Source of the DNA: Comamonas sp. lk
GTDB taxonomy: Bacteria; Pseudomonadota; Gammaproteobacteria; Burkholderiales; Burkholderiaceae_C
Reading direction: 5' to 3'
Assembly (NCBI RefSeq): GCF_900564145.1
Contig: NZ_UOOB01000001.1
Span: 3,164,754-3,228,753 of the forward strand
DNA: 64,000 bases
The notes under the pieces were generated by a model. It was not told the DNA's origin, did not search any database, and saw only the letters and a program-made list of their open reading frames with translations. Positions 52,644-61,997 of the stretch are shown here, piece by piece. A program made the translations under genes and the position numbers. Within the stretch, counting starts at the first letter, position 1. Every line of letters begins with the position of its first letter.

Positions 52644-53490
52644 CACAGTAGCCCCTCCCCCCTCTTTGCCAGCTTCCATCTCCATGTCGGATGCGCTGCG
52701 TGCGCCCTCGCGCGCGCAGCAAGCGCACATCATTGCCGTCACCAGCGGCAAAGGTGGCGTGGGAAAGACCTTTGTCTCGGCCAATCTGGCAGCGGCCCTG
52801 ACTCGCCACGGCTACAAGGTGCTGGTGTTGGATGCCGATCTGGGTCTGGCCAACCTCGACGTGGTGCTCAATCTCTATCCCAAGGTCACGCTGCACGACG
52901 TGTTCACGGGCCGGGCTTCGCTGGATAACGCCATCCTGGCTGCGCCCGGCGGCTACTCTGTGCTGCTGGCCGGCTCGGGCATGATCGAGTATTCGCGACT
53001 CACGCCCGAGATCCGCAACCAGTTCATGCGCACCATAGAGTCCTTGGCGCCGCATTACGACATCATCTTGCTGGACACCGGTGCCGGCATCTCCGATGTG
53101 GTGTTGTTCTCCGTCTCTCTGGCCACCGAAGTGCTGGTTGTGGCCACCCCGGAGCCCACCTCGCTGACCGATGCCTATGCTGCCATCAAGGTGCTGGCCA
53201 CCCAGCAGCAGCGCCAGCGGGTTCGCCTGGTCGTCAACCAGGCGGCACGCCCCGGCGATGGCCGCGCCATCACCAGCCAGCTGCAGCAGGTGCTCAACCG
53301 CTTTGTGACCACCGCCAGCGGCGAGCCCGTGCAACTGGTGCACTGGGGTGATATCCCGGCCGACCCCTCAGTGCGCGAAGCCGTCATGCGCCGCCAGTTG
53401 TTGCTGCAATCCATGCCCGGTGCACCCGCGTCGCTGGCAGTGGCTCAGCTGTCCAATAAAATCAAGGCTTCGCTGACTGCAAACGCCTGA
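52636..53490 (+). CDS. FlhG/MinD-like ParA-family ATPase
   Basis: A 284-aa deviant-Walker ATPase. Walker A is SGKGGVGKT (residues 37-45), then VLVLDADLGLANLDVVLNL with the second Asp, and DIILLDTGAGISDVVLFS. This matches FlhG/YlxH-type proteins that count or place flagella, or the MinD/ParA group at large. The ATG at 52636 is preferred; other in-frame starts are 52606 and 52684. It overlaps the diguanylate cyclase gene by 8 bp, suggesting coupled translation. No flagellar gene is in the window. Confidence 0.88.
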   Translation: MSDTVAPPPSLPASISMSDALRAPSRAQQAHIIAVTSGKGGVGKTFVSANLAAALTRHGYKVLVLDADLGLANLDVVLNLYPKVTLHDVFTGRASLDNAILAAPGGYSVLLAGSGMIEYSRLTPEIRNQFMRTIESLAPHYDIILLDTGAGISDVVLFSVSLATEVLVVATPEPTSLTDAYAAIKVLATQQQRQRVRLVVNQAARPGDGRAITSQLQQVLNRFVTTASGEPVQLVHWGDIPADPSVREAVMRRQLLLQSMPGAPASLAVAQLSNKIKASLTANA

Positions 53491-53615
53491 ACCCGGATGA
53501 TTTCCGGCGCCTGCGGCCTTTGCAGCCACCTCCCCTGATACCCATGGCGTTCGACCTTGATCGAACGCCCAGCAAGCTGCGCGCGCCGTCTTGCCACATC
53601 ATCTAAGTTTCTGCC

Positions 53616-54383
53616 GTGGCCGATATTCTCAACATTTCCTGCTATAAATTTGTTCAGCTGCCAGATGCAGCCGAGCTGCGCGACACCCTGTCCGCGCGCG
53701 CCGACACCCTGGCGCTCAAGGGCACGGTGCTGCTGGCCGAGGAAGGCATCAATTTCTTTCTGGCCGGTCCCGCCGCCTCGGTGCATGAATTTGTGAATGC
53801 CTTGCGCGAGGATGCGCGTTTTGCCGACCTCAATCCCAAGGAAAGCTGGTCGGATACCGTGCCGTTTCGCAAGATGCTGGTCAAGGTCAAGAACGAGATC
53901 ATTCGCATGAACCACCCGACGATTCGCCCGGCCCAAGGCCGCGCGCCGTCGGTTACGCCCGCCACGCTGCGCCGCTGGCTGGAGCAAGGCCATGATGACG
54001 AAGGCCGTGAGGTCGTCACACTCGACACCCGCAACGATTACGAAGTGGATGAAGGCGCATTCAGGAACACCATAGACTGGCGACTGACCAAGTTCACCGA
54101 ATTCCCCCCCGCGCTGCGCGAACACAAGGCCGAATTCGAAGGCAAGACCGTGGTCAGCTATTGCACGGGCGGCATTCGCTGCGAAAAAGCCGCCATCCTC
54201 ATGCGCGACGAGGGACTGGAGCATGTCTATCAACTCGAGGGCGGCATTCTCAAATACTTTGAAGAAACCGATGGAGGCTTTTATGACGGCGGCTGCTTTG
54301 TCTTCGATGGCCGTGACTCACTGGGCACCGACCTGCAACTGACGCCCCTGGTTCATCCGCGCCCGGTCAAGAAAACCGCTTGA
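53616..54383 (+). CDS. trhO: tRNA uridine(34) hydroxylase, rhodanese-type
   Basis: A 255-aa YceA/TrhO protein making 5-hydroxyuridine at tRNA position 34. Markers are ILNISCYKFVQL, KGTVLLAEEGINFFLAG, ESWSDTVPFRKMLVKVKNEI, and the rhodanese active loop SYCTGGIRCEKAA with C183 and C189. The start is GTG at 53616, giving the family N-terminus. It converges with the WrbA-like gene over a 64-bp gap. Confidence 0.95.
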   Translation: MADILNISCYKFVQLPDAAELRDTLSARADTLALKGTVLLAEEGINFFLAGPAASVHEFVNALREDARFADLNPKESWSDTVPFRKMLVKVKNEIIRMNHPTIRPAQGRAPSVTPATLRRWLEQGHDDEGREVVTLDTRNDYEVDEGAFRNTIDWRLTKFTEFPPALREHKAEFEGKTVVSYCTGGIRCEKAAILMRDEGLEHVYQLEGGILKYFEETDGGFYDGGCFVFDGRDSLGTDLQLTPLVHPRPVKKTA

Positions 54384-54392
54384 TCAACACCA

Positions 54393-54414
54393 GCCGCCAG
54401 CGCTGCCTGGCGGC
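54393..54414. other. Perfect hairpin between convergent genes
   Basis: GCCGCCAG-N6-CTGGCGGC, an 8-bp perfect stem 10 bp after the trhO stop. There is no T-run on either side, so it is not a classical terminator; it could protect the 3' ends of convergent mRNAs. Confidence 0.55.
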
Positions 54415-54447
54415 GGTAACGACGACGGCAGCTTTTCTACCGCCTGA

Positions 54448-54999
54448 TCAAGCCAGACGCTTGGCGGTTTTCGCCACCCGCTCGCCAAACTGGCGGGCCG
54501 TTTCCAGATCACCGGCCAGCATTTCAGCCACCGATGCGTCCGAAGGCGTCTGCGCCATGGCGCCGGTAAAGCAACCCATCCAGTTCACGTCGTTGCGCTG
54601 CGCGGCCTTGGTGTTGGAGGGCAGCATGCCCAGACCCACCCACAGACCGCCGTGCTGCATGGCCAGGTGGTAGAGATAGTCCAACGTCACCTGCTTGTCG
54701 CCTTGCACGCCCGCGCTATTGGTGAAGCCGGCAAACAGCTTGTCCTTCCAGCTCTGGGCAAACCAGGCCTTGGACGATGTATCGGCAAAGCGCTTGAACT
54801 GCCAGCTAGGGCCACCCATATAAGTAGGCGTTCCAAACACAATGGTGCTGGCAGCCGCCAGCGTTTCCCAGCCGCCGGCTGGCAGATTGCCATCGGCATC
54901 AATTGCCAGTAATTGCGCCCCCGCGCCTTGTGCCACCGCCTGGGCCATGCGCTGTGTGTGCCCGTAGCCCGAGTGGTAGACCACAACCGTATTCGCCAT
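54448..54999 (-). CDS. WrbA-like flavodoxin/NAD(P)H:quinone oxidoreductase
   Basis: A 183-aa FMN-binding flavodoxin-fold protein. The FMN phosphate loop VVYHSGYGHTQRMAQAVAQGA opens it, STIVFGTPTYMGGPSWQFKRFAD is the second FMN loop, and FTNSAGVQGDK is the third. It likely reduces quinones with NAD(P)H. The ATG at 54999 starts the fold; 12 upstream in-frame residues are unlikely. It lies downstream of, and 34 bp beyond, the terminator that follows the DoxX gene. Confidence 0.92.
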   Translation of the reverse strand: MANTVVVYHSGYGHTQRMAQAVAQGAGAQLLAIDADGNLPAGGWETLAAASTIVFGTPTYMGGPSWQFKRFADTSSKAWFAQSWKDKLFAGFTNSAGVQGDKQVTLDYLYHLAMQHGGLWVGLGMLPSNTKAAQRNDVNWMGCFTGAMAQTPSDASVAEMLAGDLETARQFGERVAKTAKRLA

Positions 55000-55033
55000 G
55001 AAATTTCCCTGTTTTTCTACGAAGACAAGCTTC

Positions 55034-55069
55034 AAAAAAAGCCCCGCCAGCCCGAAGCTGCGGGGCTTT
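55034..55069 (-). terminator. Rho-independent terminator of the DoxX gene
   Basis: On the minus strand the stem AAAGCCCCGC / CGGGGCTTTT is followed by a run of T. It separates the DoxX gene from the WrbA-like gene. Confidence 0.92.
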
Positions 55070-55129
55070 GACCATCAAGGCCATTAGCCTATCAAATTAA
55101 TAGCATGCTGCGCTTCTTGCTCAAGCATT

Positions 55130-55537
55130 TCAGCGCTTTCCGGCATCGGCACTCCAGCCGCCTGCGCCATGGGCGGCAAAGCCCAGCAGACCACCGACCA
55201 CGGCCACGTTTTTCCAGAACAGCAACTGCTGCACCATGGCGGCCTCGGCAGGCACACTCCAGAACGCATGAAAGAAGAAGCTGGCCACCAGGGTGAAGAA
55301 CGCCAGAATCAAGGCTGCCCAGCGGGTGTGCCAGCCCAGCAAGATGGCCAGACCGGCCACGATCTCTATCACCAATCCTATGGCCACGGCCACCTGAGGC
55401 ATGGGCATGCCCATCGATGCGGCATAACCCACGGTACCGGCAAAGCCGGTGAGTTTTTGAAAACCTGCAGGAACAAACAGCAGAGCGATCAGGACACGAC
55501 CCACCAGGGCCAGAGGATTGGAAAACTGTTTCAACAT
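55130..55537 (-). CDS. DoxX-family membrane protein
   Basis: A 135-aa protein with four helices typical of DoxX/YphA: LVGRVLIALLFVPAGFQKLTGF, VAVAIGLVIEIVAGLAILLGW, ALILAFFTLVASFFFHAFW, and a final helix. AGGAG precedes the ATG at 55537 and fixes the start. Family members are linked to redox or sulfur metabolism, but the reaction is not defined. It follows the pirin gene on the same strand by 76 bp and may be co-transcribed with it. Confidence 0.92.
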   Translation of the reverse strand: MLKQFSNPLALVGRVLIALLFVPAGFQKLTGFAGTVGYAASMGMPMPQVAVAIGLVIEIVAGLAILLGWHTRWAALILAFFTLVASFFFHAFWSVPAEAAMVQQLLFWKNVAVVGGLLGFAAHGAGGWSADAGKR

Positions 55538-55613
55538 CTTGAACTCCTTGCGGCAGCGGCCGCGTTTGGGACCAGCACCGAGCTGCTTGCGCCCGGTGCC
55601 GAGACAAAATCGA

Positions 55614-56315
55614 TCAGGCTTGCAGATCAAACACCAGCACTTCGGCATGCTTGCCCTGTGCCAGGTGCAGACGGGATTCATTGTCCAAAAGCGCAGCATC
55701 ACCGCCTGTCAGCCTTTGTCCATTCACCGTCAGCTCGCCGCTCACCAGATGCACATAGGTCTTGCGACCTGCGGGCAACACCATCTCGGCGGCTTCTGCC
55801 CCATCAAACAGGCCGGCAAACAAGCGAGCATCGGCATTTAGAGTGACCGAGCCCTCGGCCCCATCGGGCGAAGCCACCAGGCGCAAACGCCCCCGCTTCT
55901 CGGCCTCTGGAAAGGCTTTCTGCTCATAACCGGGCTCAATACCCTCACGTGCGGGCAGCACCCAGATCTGCAGAAAGTGTGTGGTCTCGCCCTGGGCATG
56001 GTTGTGCTCGCTGTGCACCACGCCAGAGCCGGCGCTCATGCGTTGCACCTCACCGGGAACAATGGTTTGCTCATTGCCCATGCTGTCCTTGTGCGAGAGT
56101 GCGCCCTGCATCACATAGCTGATGATTTCCATGTCGCGGTGGCCGTGGGCACCAAAACCAGTGCCTGGGGCAATACGGTCTTCGTTGATCACGCGCAGAT
56201 TGCCAAAGCCCATATGGCGGGGGTCGTGGTAGCCGGCGAATGAAAAACTGTGAAACGACTTCAGCCAGCCGTGGTCCGCATAGCCACGTTCCTGAGAGAG
56301 ACGAAGAGTCATCAT
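55614..56315 (-). CDS. Pirin-family protein (YhaK-like)
   Basis: A 233-aa bicupin. The metal ligands of the N-terminal cupin are visible in GAHGHRDMEIISYVMQGALSHKDSMG and in SAGSGVVHSEHNHA (His and Glu). The N-terminal SFSFAGYHDPRHMGFGNLRVINED is family-typical. Related proteins have quercetinase activity or act as redox sensors. It is divergent from a LysR regulator, which may control it and DoxX. Confidence 0.94.
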   Translation of the reverse strand: MMTLRLSQERGYADHGWLKSFHSFSFAGYHDPRHMGFGNLRVINEDRIAPGTGFGAHGHRDMEIISYVMQGALSHKDSMGNEQTIVPGEVQRMSAGSGVVHSEHNHAQGETTHFLQIWVLPAREGIEPGYEQKAFPEAEKRGRLRLVASPDGAEGSVTLNADARLFAGLFDGAEAAEMVLPAGRKTYVHLVSGELTVNGQRLTGGDAALLDNESRLHLAQGKHAEVLVFDLQA

Positions 56316-56399
56316 GGTGTGAACCTTTCTGTTTGAAAACAAGCTCTTGATGGGCTCTACTGTAGAACTGCCAAGGCCCGGCGCGGCTGCACGGGATTG

Positions 56400-57377
56400 A
56401 TGGCATCATTCAAACTCTTTGAACATTCGCCTCTTCCCATGCCCAGCTCCCGCGATGTACTCACCCCAGACAGCCTGGCCATGCTGCAAGCCATCTCCGA
56501 AACCGGCAGCTTTGCCGCAGCGGCTCGTTCGCTGGGCCTGGTACCCAGCGCCCTGACCTACCGAGTGCGCCAGATCGAGGATGCGCTCGACGTGCTGCTG
56601 TTCGACCGCCGCTCACGCCAGGCCCAGCCCACCGAGGCCGGCCAGGCGCTGTTGCGCGAAGGCGCGCGGCTGCTGCAGGAGATAGACGCCGTGGCCCATC
56701 GCGTCAAACGCGTGGCCACGGGCTGGGAGCCGCAGCTGACCATCGTCATCGACGGAGCCATTGCCCGCACGCCCATGTTCGAGCTGGTGGAAGCGTTCTA
56801 CGCCCTGAACCCGCCCACCGCCCTCAAGCTCAAGGACGGCATTCTGTCCGGCACGCTGGAGACGCTGACCAGCGGCCAGGCCGATCTGGCCATAGGCATT
56901 GCCGTCAACGCCAGCAATGCGGCCGAGCTGCAAACGCGCGAGATCGGCGAGATGGACTTCATTTTTGCCGTGGCCCCGCACCACCCGCTGGCCCAGGCGC
57001 CCGAGCCGCTCACCGACGAGGCACTGCTCAAGCACCGCCTGATCGCCGTGGCCGACTCCGGAGTGCGCAGCAACATCAGCTACGGTCTGGTTGACGGCCA
57101 GGATGTGCTGACGGTGGACAGCATGCAGGCCAAGGTCGAAGCCCAGGTGCGCGGCATTGGCTGCGGCTTTCTGCCGCGCGGCATGGTGCAGGCCTATCTG
57201 GACGCAGGCCTGCTGGTCACCCGCCAGGTCACGCGTGCGAGGCGCAATCTGCGCCTGCATTACGGCTGGTCGGGCGCAGCCCTCCACACGCCGGGCCGGG
57301 CCTTGCAATGGTGGCTACAGCAGCTGGAAAGCCCCGCCACGCGCCGCGCCCTTATGGAAAACCATCACCGCCATTGA
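56400..57377 (+). CDS. LysR-type transcriptional regulator
   Basis: A 325-aa regulator. The N-terminal winged helix-turn-helix reads LAMLQAISETGSFAAAARSLGLVPSALTYRVRQIEDAL; the effector domain follows to the end. It is divergent from the pirin gene over 84 bp, the usual place for a LysR target. The start is uncertain between 56400 and 56439; both lie before the HTH. The effector is unknown. Confidence 0.92.
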   Translation: MASFKLFEHSPLPMPSSRDVLTPDSLAMLQAISETGSFAAAARSLGLVPSALTYRVRQIEDALDVLLFDRRSRQAQPTEAGQALLREGARLLQEIDAVAHRVKRVATGWEPQLTIVIDGAIARTPMFELVEAFYALNPPTALKLKDGILSGTLETLTSGQADLAIGIAVNASNAAELQTREIGEMDFIFAVAPHHPLAQAPEPLTDEALLKHRLIAVADSGVRSNISYGLVDGQDVLTVDSMQAKVEAQVRGIGCGFLPRGMVQAYLDAGLLVTRQVTRARRNLRLHYGWSGAALHTPGRALQWWLQQLESPATRRALMENHHRH

Positions 57378-57479
57378 GTGCCGCACTGCTCCAAGCCGTT
57401 CAGTGCCCGGTGTAGAGTGGGGCTCAGTGTGCGCTGCAGCACAAGCCTTGCGGCCCAGGGCCGGGGTTTGATCTGCAGC

Positions 57480-57560
57480 ACAGGCTGCAGTCATTCATAG
57501 CCTTGAGGGTATCTACCGCTCTTGCTATGCTTTGAGTAGCTGCTACGCTCTGACGGACTT
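57480..57560. repeat. ATAGC-type dispersed repeat
   Basis: TCATAGCCTTGAGGGTATCTACCGCTCTTGCTATGC and TAGCTGCTACGCTCT lie side by side between the LysR gene and the FAD-oxidoreductase gene; they look like diverged copies of the element family. Confidence 0.45.
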
Positions 57561-57579
57561 GTGTTGAAAAGGCTTGTTC

Positions 57580-58689
57580 ATGAACGCTTCCCGTGCTTCC
57601 TCGGCCACCAAAGCCTCTCGCTCTGCTTCATCCACCACAGCCCGGCGCATTGCCGTCATCGGCGCGGGCATTGCAGGTCTGGCCTGCGCCCGCACCCTGA
57701 TGCAGGCCGGCCATGACGTTCATGTCTACGAACGCCTGCCCCAGGCCGGCGGACGTTTGCGTTCGGTCAACGGCCCTTACGGCACGTTTGACATCGGTGC
57801 CCAGTTCTTCGCCGTACGCGATCCCCGCTTTCAGATGGCACTGGATACGGTGCCCGGCTCCGTGCGCGCCTGGAGCGTGAACAGCGTGCAGACCCGCAAT
57901 GCCCAGGGCCGCAAGACAGCCGAGCCACCGTCGGGCCGGGAGACCCACTGGGTGGGCACGCCCGATATGCAGGCCCTGCCCCTGACCTGGGCTGCTCCGC
58001 TGTGGGAGGCCGGTCGTCTGCACCTAGGCCAGACCGTAACCCGCCTGGAACACCATATTGCCGGCGGCAAAGGCCATAGCAAACACCAGTGGACGCTGAC
58101 GCTGGACACCGAAGATCACGGCCTGCAAACCGCTAGCAATTTTGATAGCGTGGTGCTGGCACTGCCTGCAGCGCAAGCCCAGCATTTGCTGCAAAGCGCG
58201 CCCCAGGCAGCGGCACTGGCCCAATCGCTCAGCCAGGTTGAAATGGCGCCTTGCTGGGTGCTGACGCTCTCCTACCCCATGGCGGCGCAGGCCGGCCTCA
58301 CCACCTTGGGGCCTCAGTGGAATGCAGCACGCAGCACGCACGACCGCATTGCCTGGGTGGCCCGCGAATCCTCCAAACCCGGCCGCGCCCAGACTGAACG
58401 ATGGACCGTGCACGCCAACCCGCAGTGGTCGCAGGAGCACCGCAGCGACGACGCCGCCCGCGTGCTGACCAAGCTGCAAAAAGGCTTTGGCGAAATCACC
58501 GGCATCCGCGTCGCCCCGCGTCATGCCAGCGTTTATCTGTGGCCGCAGGCCCAGACACTGGCCCCGCTGGGCAAGAGCCATGTGCACGATCCTTCCACAG
58601 GCCTGGGTCTGTGCGGCGACTGGTGTATCGGCCGCCGCGTGGAAGACGCTTTTGTCTCCGGCCTTGAAATGGCACTGGCGCTGACCTGA
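57580..58689 (+). CDS. FAD-dependent amine oxidoreductase, renalase-like
   Basis: A 369-aa flavoprotein. The dinucleotide-binding motif IAVIGAGIAGLACARTLMQAGHDVHVYER lies near residues 25-53, followed by GGRLRS and FDIGAQFFAVRD. The C-terminal GLCGDWCIGRRVEDAFVSGLEMA is the second FAD motif. This is the renalase/NAD(P)-binding amine oxidase group; the substrate is unknown. AAAAGG precedes the ATG at 57580. The segment encoding TASNFDSVVLAL (near 58130) contains CTAGCAATTTTGATAGC, resembling the dispersed repeat inside a gene. Confidence 0.9.
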   Translation: MNASRASSATKASRSASSTTARRIAVIGAGIAGLACARTLMQAGHDVHVYERLPQAGGRLRSVNGPYGTFDIGAQFFAVRDPRFQMALDTVPGSVRAWSVNSVQTRNAQGRKTAEPPSGRETHWVGTPDMQALPLTWAAPLWEAGRLHLGQTVTRLEHHIAGGKGHSKHQWTLTLDTEDHGLQTASNFDSVVLALPAAQAQHLLQSAPQAAALAQSLSQVEMAPCWVLTLSYPMAAQAGLTTLGPQWNAARSTHDRIAWVARESSKPGRAQTERWTVHANPQWSQEHRSDDAARVLTKLQKGFGEITGIRVAPRHASVYLWPQAQTLAPLGKSHVHDPSTGLGLCGDWCIGRRVEDAFVSGLEMALALT

Positions 58690-58745
58690 TGGCACACCTA
58701 CGCCAGGCTGCAAGCCCTGCAGCCTGCGCGTAAACTGGCGCACTC

Positions 58746-59822
58746 ATGTCTGTGGTCAGCGCCTTTTCTTCCTCCTCCATCTCAAGCAGCCCCTCTGTAG
58801 GCTCCGGCGCCTACATCGGCCGCTTTGCCCCCTCGCCCACCGGGCCTCTGCATGCAGGTTCCCTGGTCGCGGCCCTGGCCAGCTGGCTGGATGCCCGCGC
58901 CCATGGCGGCCAGTGGCTGGTGCGCATCGAGGACATAGACCCACCGCGCTGCCAGCCCGGCGCAGATCTGCATATCCTGCACCAGCTCGCTGCCTGCGGC
59001 CTGCACTCTGACGGGCCCGTGCTCTGGCAGTCCCGGCGCCACGCCCTGTATCAAAACGCGCTGGAGCAGCTCATGACCCGGCAACTGGCCTACCCCTGCG
59101 GCTGCACGCGCAAGGAAATTGAAGCGGCCTGGCAGAGCATGGGCCTGGCGCATGAACGCCATGTGGAGCGCCCCTACCCAGGCACCTGCCGCCAAGGTCT
59201 GCAGGGCAAACCGGCGCGGGCCTGGCGTTTTGCGCTGGAGCGTCTGGTACAGGAATTTCAATCAAATCCGCCTTCAGCCCAAGCGGATCATGCGCATGAA
59301 GCTACGCAGTTGATAGCGCACTATCAGCTGGAGCCATCACGCCCGGTGCTTCACTGGCAGGACCGGCGTCTGGGAGCCCAGCAGCAGGATGTGGCGGCCA
59401 GCGTGGGCGATTTTGTGCTGCGCCGCGCCGACGGGCTCTGGGCCTACCAGCTGGCCGTAGTGGTGGACGATGGCGATCAAGCCATCACCCATGTGGTGCG
59501 CGGCCAGGACCTGACGGACAACACGCCACGCCAGATGCTGCTGCAAGCGGCACTGGGTCTGGCCCAGCCGCGCTATCTGCACACGCCCCTGGTGTTGATG
59601 GCCGGCGGCGAAAAGCTCTCCAAACAGCATGGCGCCCCAGCGGTGGATGTCAGCAGCGCTCAGGCGGCGCTGGCGGCCTTGTGTGAAGCCGCCAGCCAGC
59701 TGTCCCTGCCACAACCGCCCCAAGCTGCCAAGCTGCCGGCCGAAAGCCCCGACACGGCTTTGCCTTTGGCCTTGCACTTCTGGGTGGGCTGCTGGCGTGA
59801 AATCTACAATACAGCCCTGTGA
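58746..59822 (+). CDS. gluQ: Glutamyl-Q tRNA(Asp) synthetase
   Basis: A 358-aa truncated GluRS paralogue that glutamylates queuosine of tRNA(Asp). The HIGH-type motif is [17 protein letters not shown], the zinc site is CGC with a later YPGTC, and the KMSKS-type motif is EKLSKQHG. There is no anticodon-binding domain, as expected. The segment after LVQEF ([20 protein letters not shown], about residues 172-191) looks like an insertion whose DNA contains GTTGATAGCGCACTATC. The stop overlaps the trmB start (GTGA). Confidence 0.94.
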   Translation: MSVVSAFSSSSISSSPSVGSGAYIGRFAPSPTGPLHAGSLVAALASWLDARAHGGQWLVRIEDIDPPRCQPGADLHILHQLAACGLHSDGPVLWQSRRHALYQNALEQLMTRQLAYPCGCTRKEIEAAWQSMGLAHERHVERPYPGTCRQGLQGKPARAWRFALERLVQEFQSNPPSAQADHAHEATQLIAHYQLEPSRPVLHWQDRRLGAQQQDVAASVGDFVLRRADGLWAYQLAVVVDDGDQAITHVVRGQDLTDNTPRQMLLQAALGLAQPRYLHTPLVLMAGGEKLSKQHGAPAVDVSSAQAALAALCEAASQLSLPQPPQAAKLPAESPDTALPLALHFWVGCWREIYNTAL

Positions 59823-60601
59823 CTTCCTCTAACTCCACACCGAACACCGAGCCACTCGACGCTGCAGCCACCGCTGCCATCGAGTCTGCCCCCGAATCTG
59901 CACCGGCAGGCCAAGCCCCCGAAGGCGTGGCCTACCCCAAGACCATCAAGAGCTATGTGCGCCGTGCCGGCCGTACGACCACCGGTCAGGCCAAGGCTTT
60001 TGAAGAGCTGGGCCCGCGCTTTTTGCTGCAATACCACAAGGCCCCCATCGACGCCCCCGCAGCCTACGGCCGTAGCGGTGCGCTGATTCTGGAAATCGGC
60101 TTTGGCATGGGCGAGGCCACGGCCCATATCGCCCGTGTGCGCCCCGACGACAACTTCCTGTGCTGCGAAGTGCACGAACCCGGCGTCGGCGCGCTGCTCA
60201 AGCGCATAGGCGAGCAGGAGATCGAGAACATCCGCATCCTGCAACACGATGCCGTGGAAGTCATTGACAACATGCTGCCCGAAGCTTCGATCGACGGCGT
60301 GCACATCTTCTTCCCCGACCCCTGGCACAAGAAAAAGCACAACAAGCGCCGCCTGATTCAAAGCCCGCTGATCGCCAAGCTGGCCGCCCGCATCAAGCCC
60401 GGTGGCTATATCCACTGCGCCACGGACTGGGAGCCCTACGCCCAGCAGATGCTGGAAGTGCTGAACGCCGAGCCCACGCTACAAAACACGGCCGAGGCCT
60501 ATGCACCCAAGCCCGACTACCGCCCGCTGACCAAGTTTGAAAACCGCGGCCTGCGCCTGGGCCACGGAGTGTGGGATCTGGTGTTCACACGCAAGGCCTG
60601 A
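59819..60601 (+). CDS. trmB: tRNA (guanine-N7-)-methyltransferase
   Basis: A 260-aa SAM-dependent enzyme making m7G46 in tRNA. Motifs are [10 protein letters not shown] (SAM), [10 protein letters not shown], and [15 protein letters not shown]. An Ala/Pro/Glu-rich N-terminal extension of about 35 residues precedes the fold. The start is GTG at 59819, overlapping the gluQ stop by 3 bases, so the two tRNA-modification genes are coupled. Confidence 0.96.
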   Translation: MTSSNSTPNTEPLDAAATAAIESAPESAPAGQAPEGVAYPKTIKSYVRRAGRTTTGQAKAFEELGPRFLLQYHKAPIDAPAAYGRSGALILEIGFGMGEATAHIARVRPDDNFLCCEVHEPGVGALLKRIGEQEIENIRILQHDAVEVIDNMLPEASIDGVHIFFPDPWHKKKHNKRRLIQSPLIAKLAARIKPGGYIHCATDWEPYAQQMLEVLNAEPTLQNTAEAYAPKPDYRPLTKFENRGLRLGHGVWDLVFTRKA

Positions 60602-60641
60602 ACCGCTGGTCACCGGCTATCTTTTAGATAGCGAAAACCGT

Positions 60642-60670
60642 GCCGCCCACATCAACTGGGCGGCTTTTTT
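60642..60670 (+). terminator. Rho-independent terminator of trmB
   Basis: The stem GCCGCCCA / TGGGCGGC with a 7-base loop is followed by TTTTTT. Just upstream is a short palindrome GCTATCTTTTAGATAGC, resembling a minimal dispersed repeat. Confidence 0.93.
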
Positions 60671-61968
60671 ACGCCTGCTCCACATCCCCGGCCTGGGGCT
60701 TGGCCAGGCACACACGGGCTCTGCCGCTGTGCTTGGCCTGGTACATGGCGGCATCGGCGCGCTCCAGCAAGGCCTCCATGCTCTCGCCGCTCTGCAACTC
60801 GGCCACACCAAAGCTGGCCGTGACGCTGATGTGAAGACCGTCCAGGTTCAAAGCCTTGCTTCGAATCTCGCAAAGCAGGCGCTCGGCCAGTTGCCAGGCG
60901 TCCTGCATTGCACATTCAGGCAGCACCAGCAAAAACTCCTCCCCACCATAGCGAGCCATCCAGTCCACATGGGAGCGCAGCTGACCCTGGCTGCGCAGCG
61001 CCACCTCGCGCAGCACAGCATCGCCGGTGACATGCCCGTATTCATCGTTGATGCGCTTGAAGTGGTCCAGATCCATGAACACCACGCTCAGCGCGCGCCC
61101 ATAGCGCTTGCTGCGCTCGATCTCGGTAGCCAGGCGCTCGTCCAGAGCCCGCCGGTTGTAGCAGCCCGTCAGCGCATCGGTCAACGACAGGCGCTTGACC
61201 TCTTCCACCATCAGCTCCAACTGGGCGGTACGCTCGGCCACCAGACTGTCCAGATCGGCAATATGGCTTTGCAGGGCTTTTTGTAGCTGGGCAAAACCGC
61301 TGGCCACCAGATCGATTTCGTCAAAGCTGTTGCGCTGGGGGCGCTGCAGCACCAGAGGCCGCGACAGCTCGTTGGGCCGCAGCGATCGAACAAAGTGAGA
61401 AATCTGACGCAAGGGATCGCGCAACTGCCGGCGCATCACAATGGCCACCACCGCGCAGCACCAGTATCGTAAACAGCACATAGCCCAGCACCACCCCAAA
61501 AATGGAATTGCGCATCAGCTGGGCATAGTGGCTGCGGCTCTCCCAGATTTCCAGCGTGCCCAGCACGCCCAGGGGGCGACCCACCTGGATCCCATCCTCG
61601 GTCTGCCCGGGCACCGGAATGTCGAGCTTGATGCGCGGTTCGCGTTCGCTCGCATCGGTGGCATCCATGTCGCCCGCTTCAAACACCTCTCCCGTGGTCG
61701 CCGAACGCACACGCACATAGCCCACCTGAGGCAGACTGGCCAGCCAGGCCACCCGTTGGCGCACGATCTGCGGCTCTATATCCCACAAAGCACTAGACAG
61801 CTGCAGCTGGCTGCTGCGGGCATGCTGGCGCATGTCCAGCCTGAAGCTTTGCTGGCCCGCGCGGTACTCCCACCAGGCCAGAGCGCCCACGAAAACACTC
61901 ATGCAAATCAAGGCCAGCCACACGATGCGCGAGATCAGCAAGGTAGCAATCGATCGAAAACGTGTCAT
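60669..61968 (-). pseudogene. Membrane diguanylate cyclase split by a frameshift
   Basis: The first frame (start 61968) encodes TM1 (LISRIVWLALICMSVFVGALAWW), a periplasmic sensor of about 130 residues and TM2 (FGVVLGYVLFTILVL). The second frame continues with AIVMRRQLRDPLRQISHFVRS (HAMP-like), a coiled coil, and a GGDEF domain with GGEEF; the usual inhibitory-site Arg is Ser. The switch lies near 61450-61465, where one extra base (or a 2-base loss) breaks the frame; total length is 1300 nt, one more than a multiple of 3. It is a frameshifted gene or a sequencing error. It follows a periplasmic binding-protein gene by 29 bp. Confidence 0.82.
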
Positions 61969-61997
61969 GGCCTGTCCGTATCCTGTGGCATGTCAGC

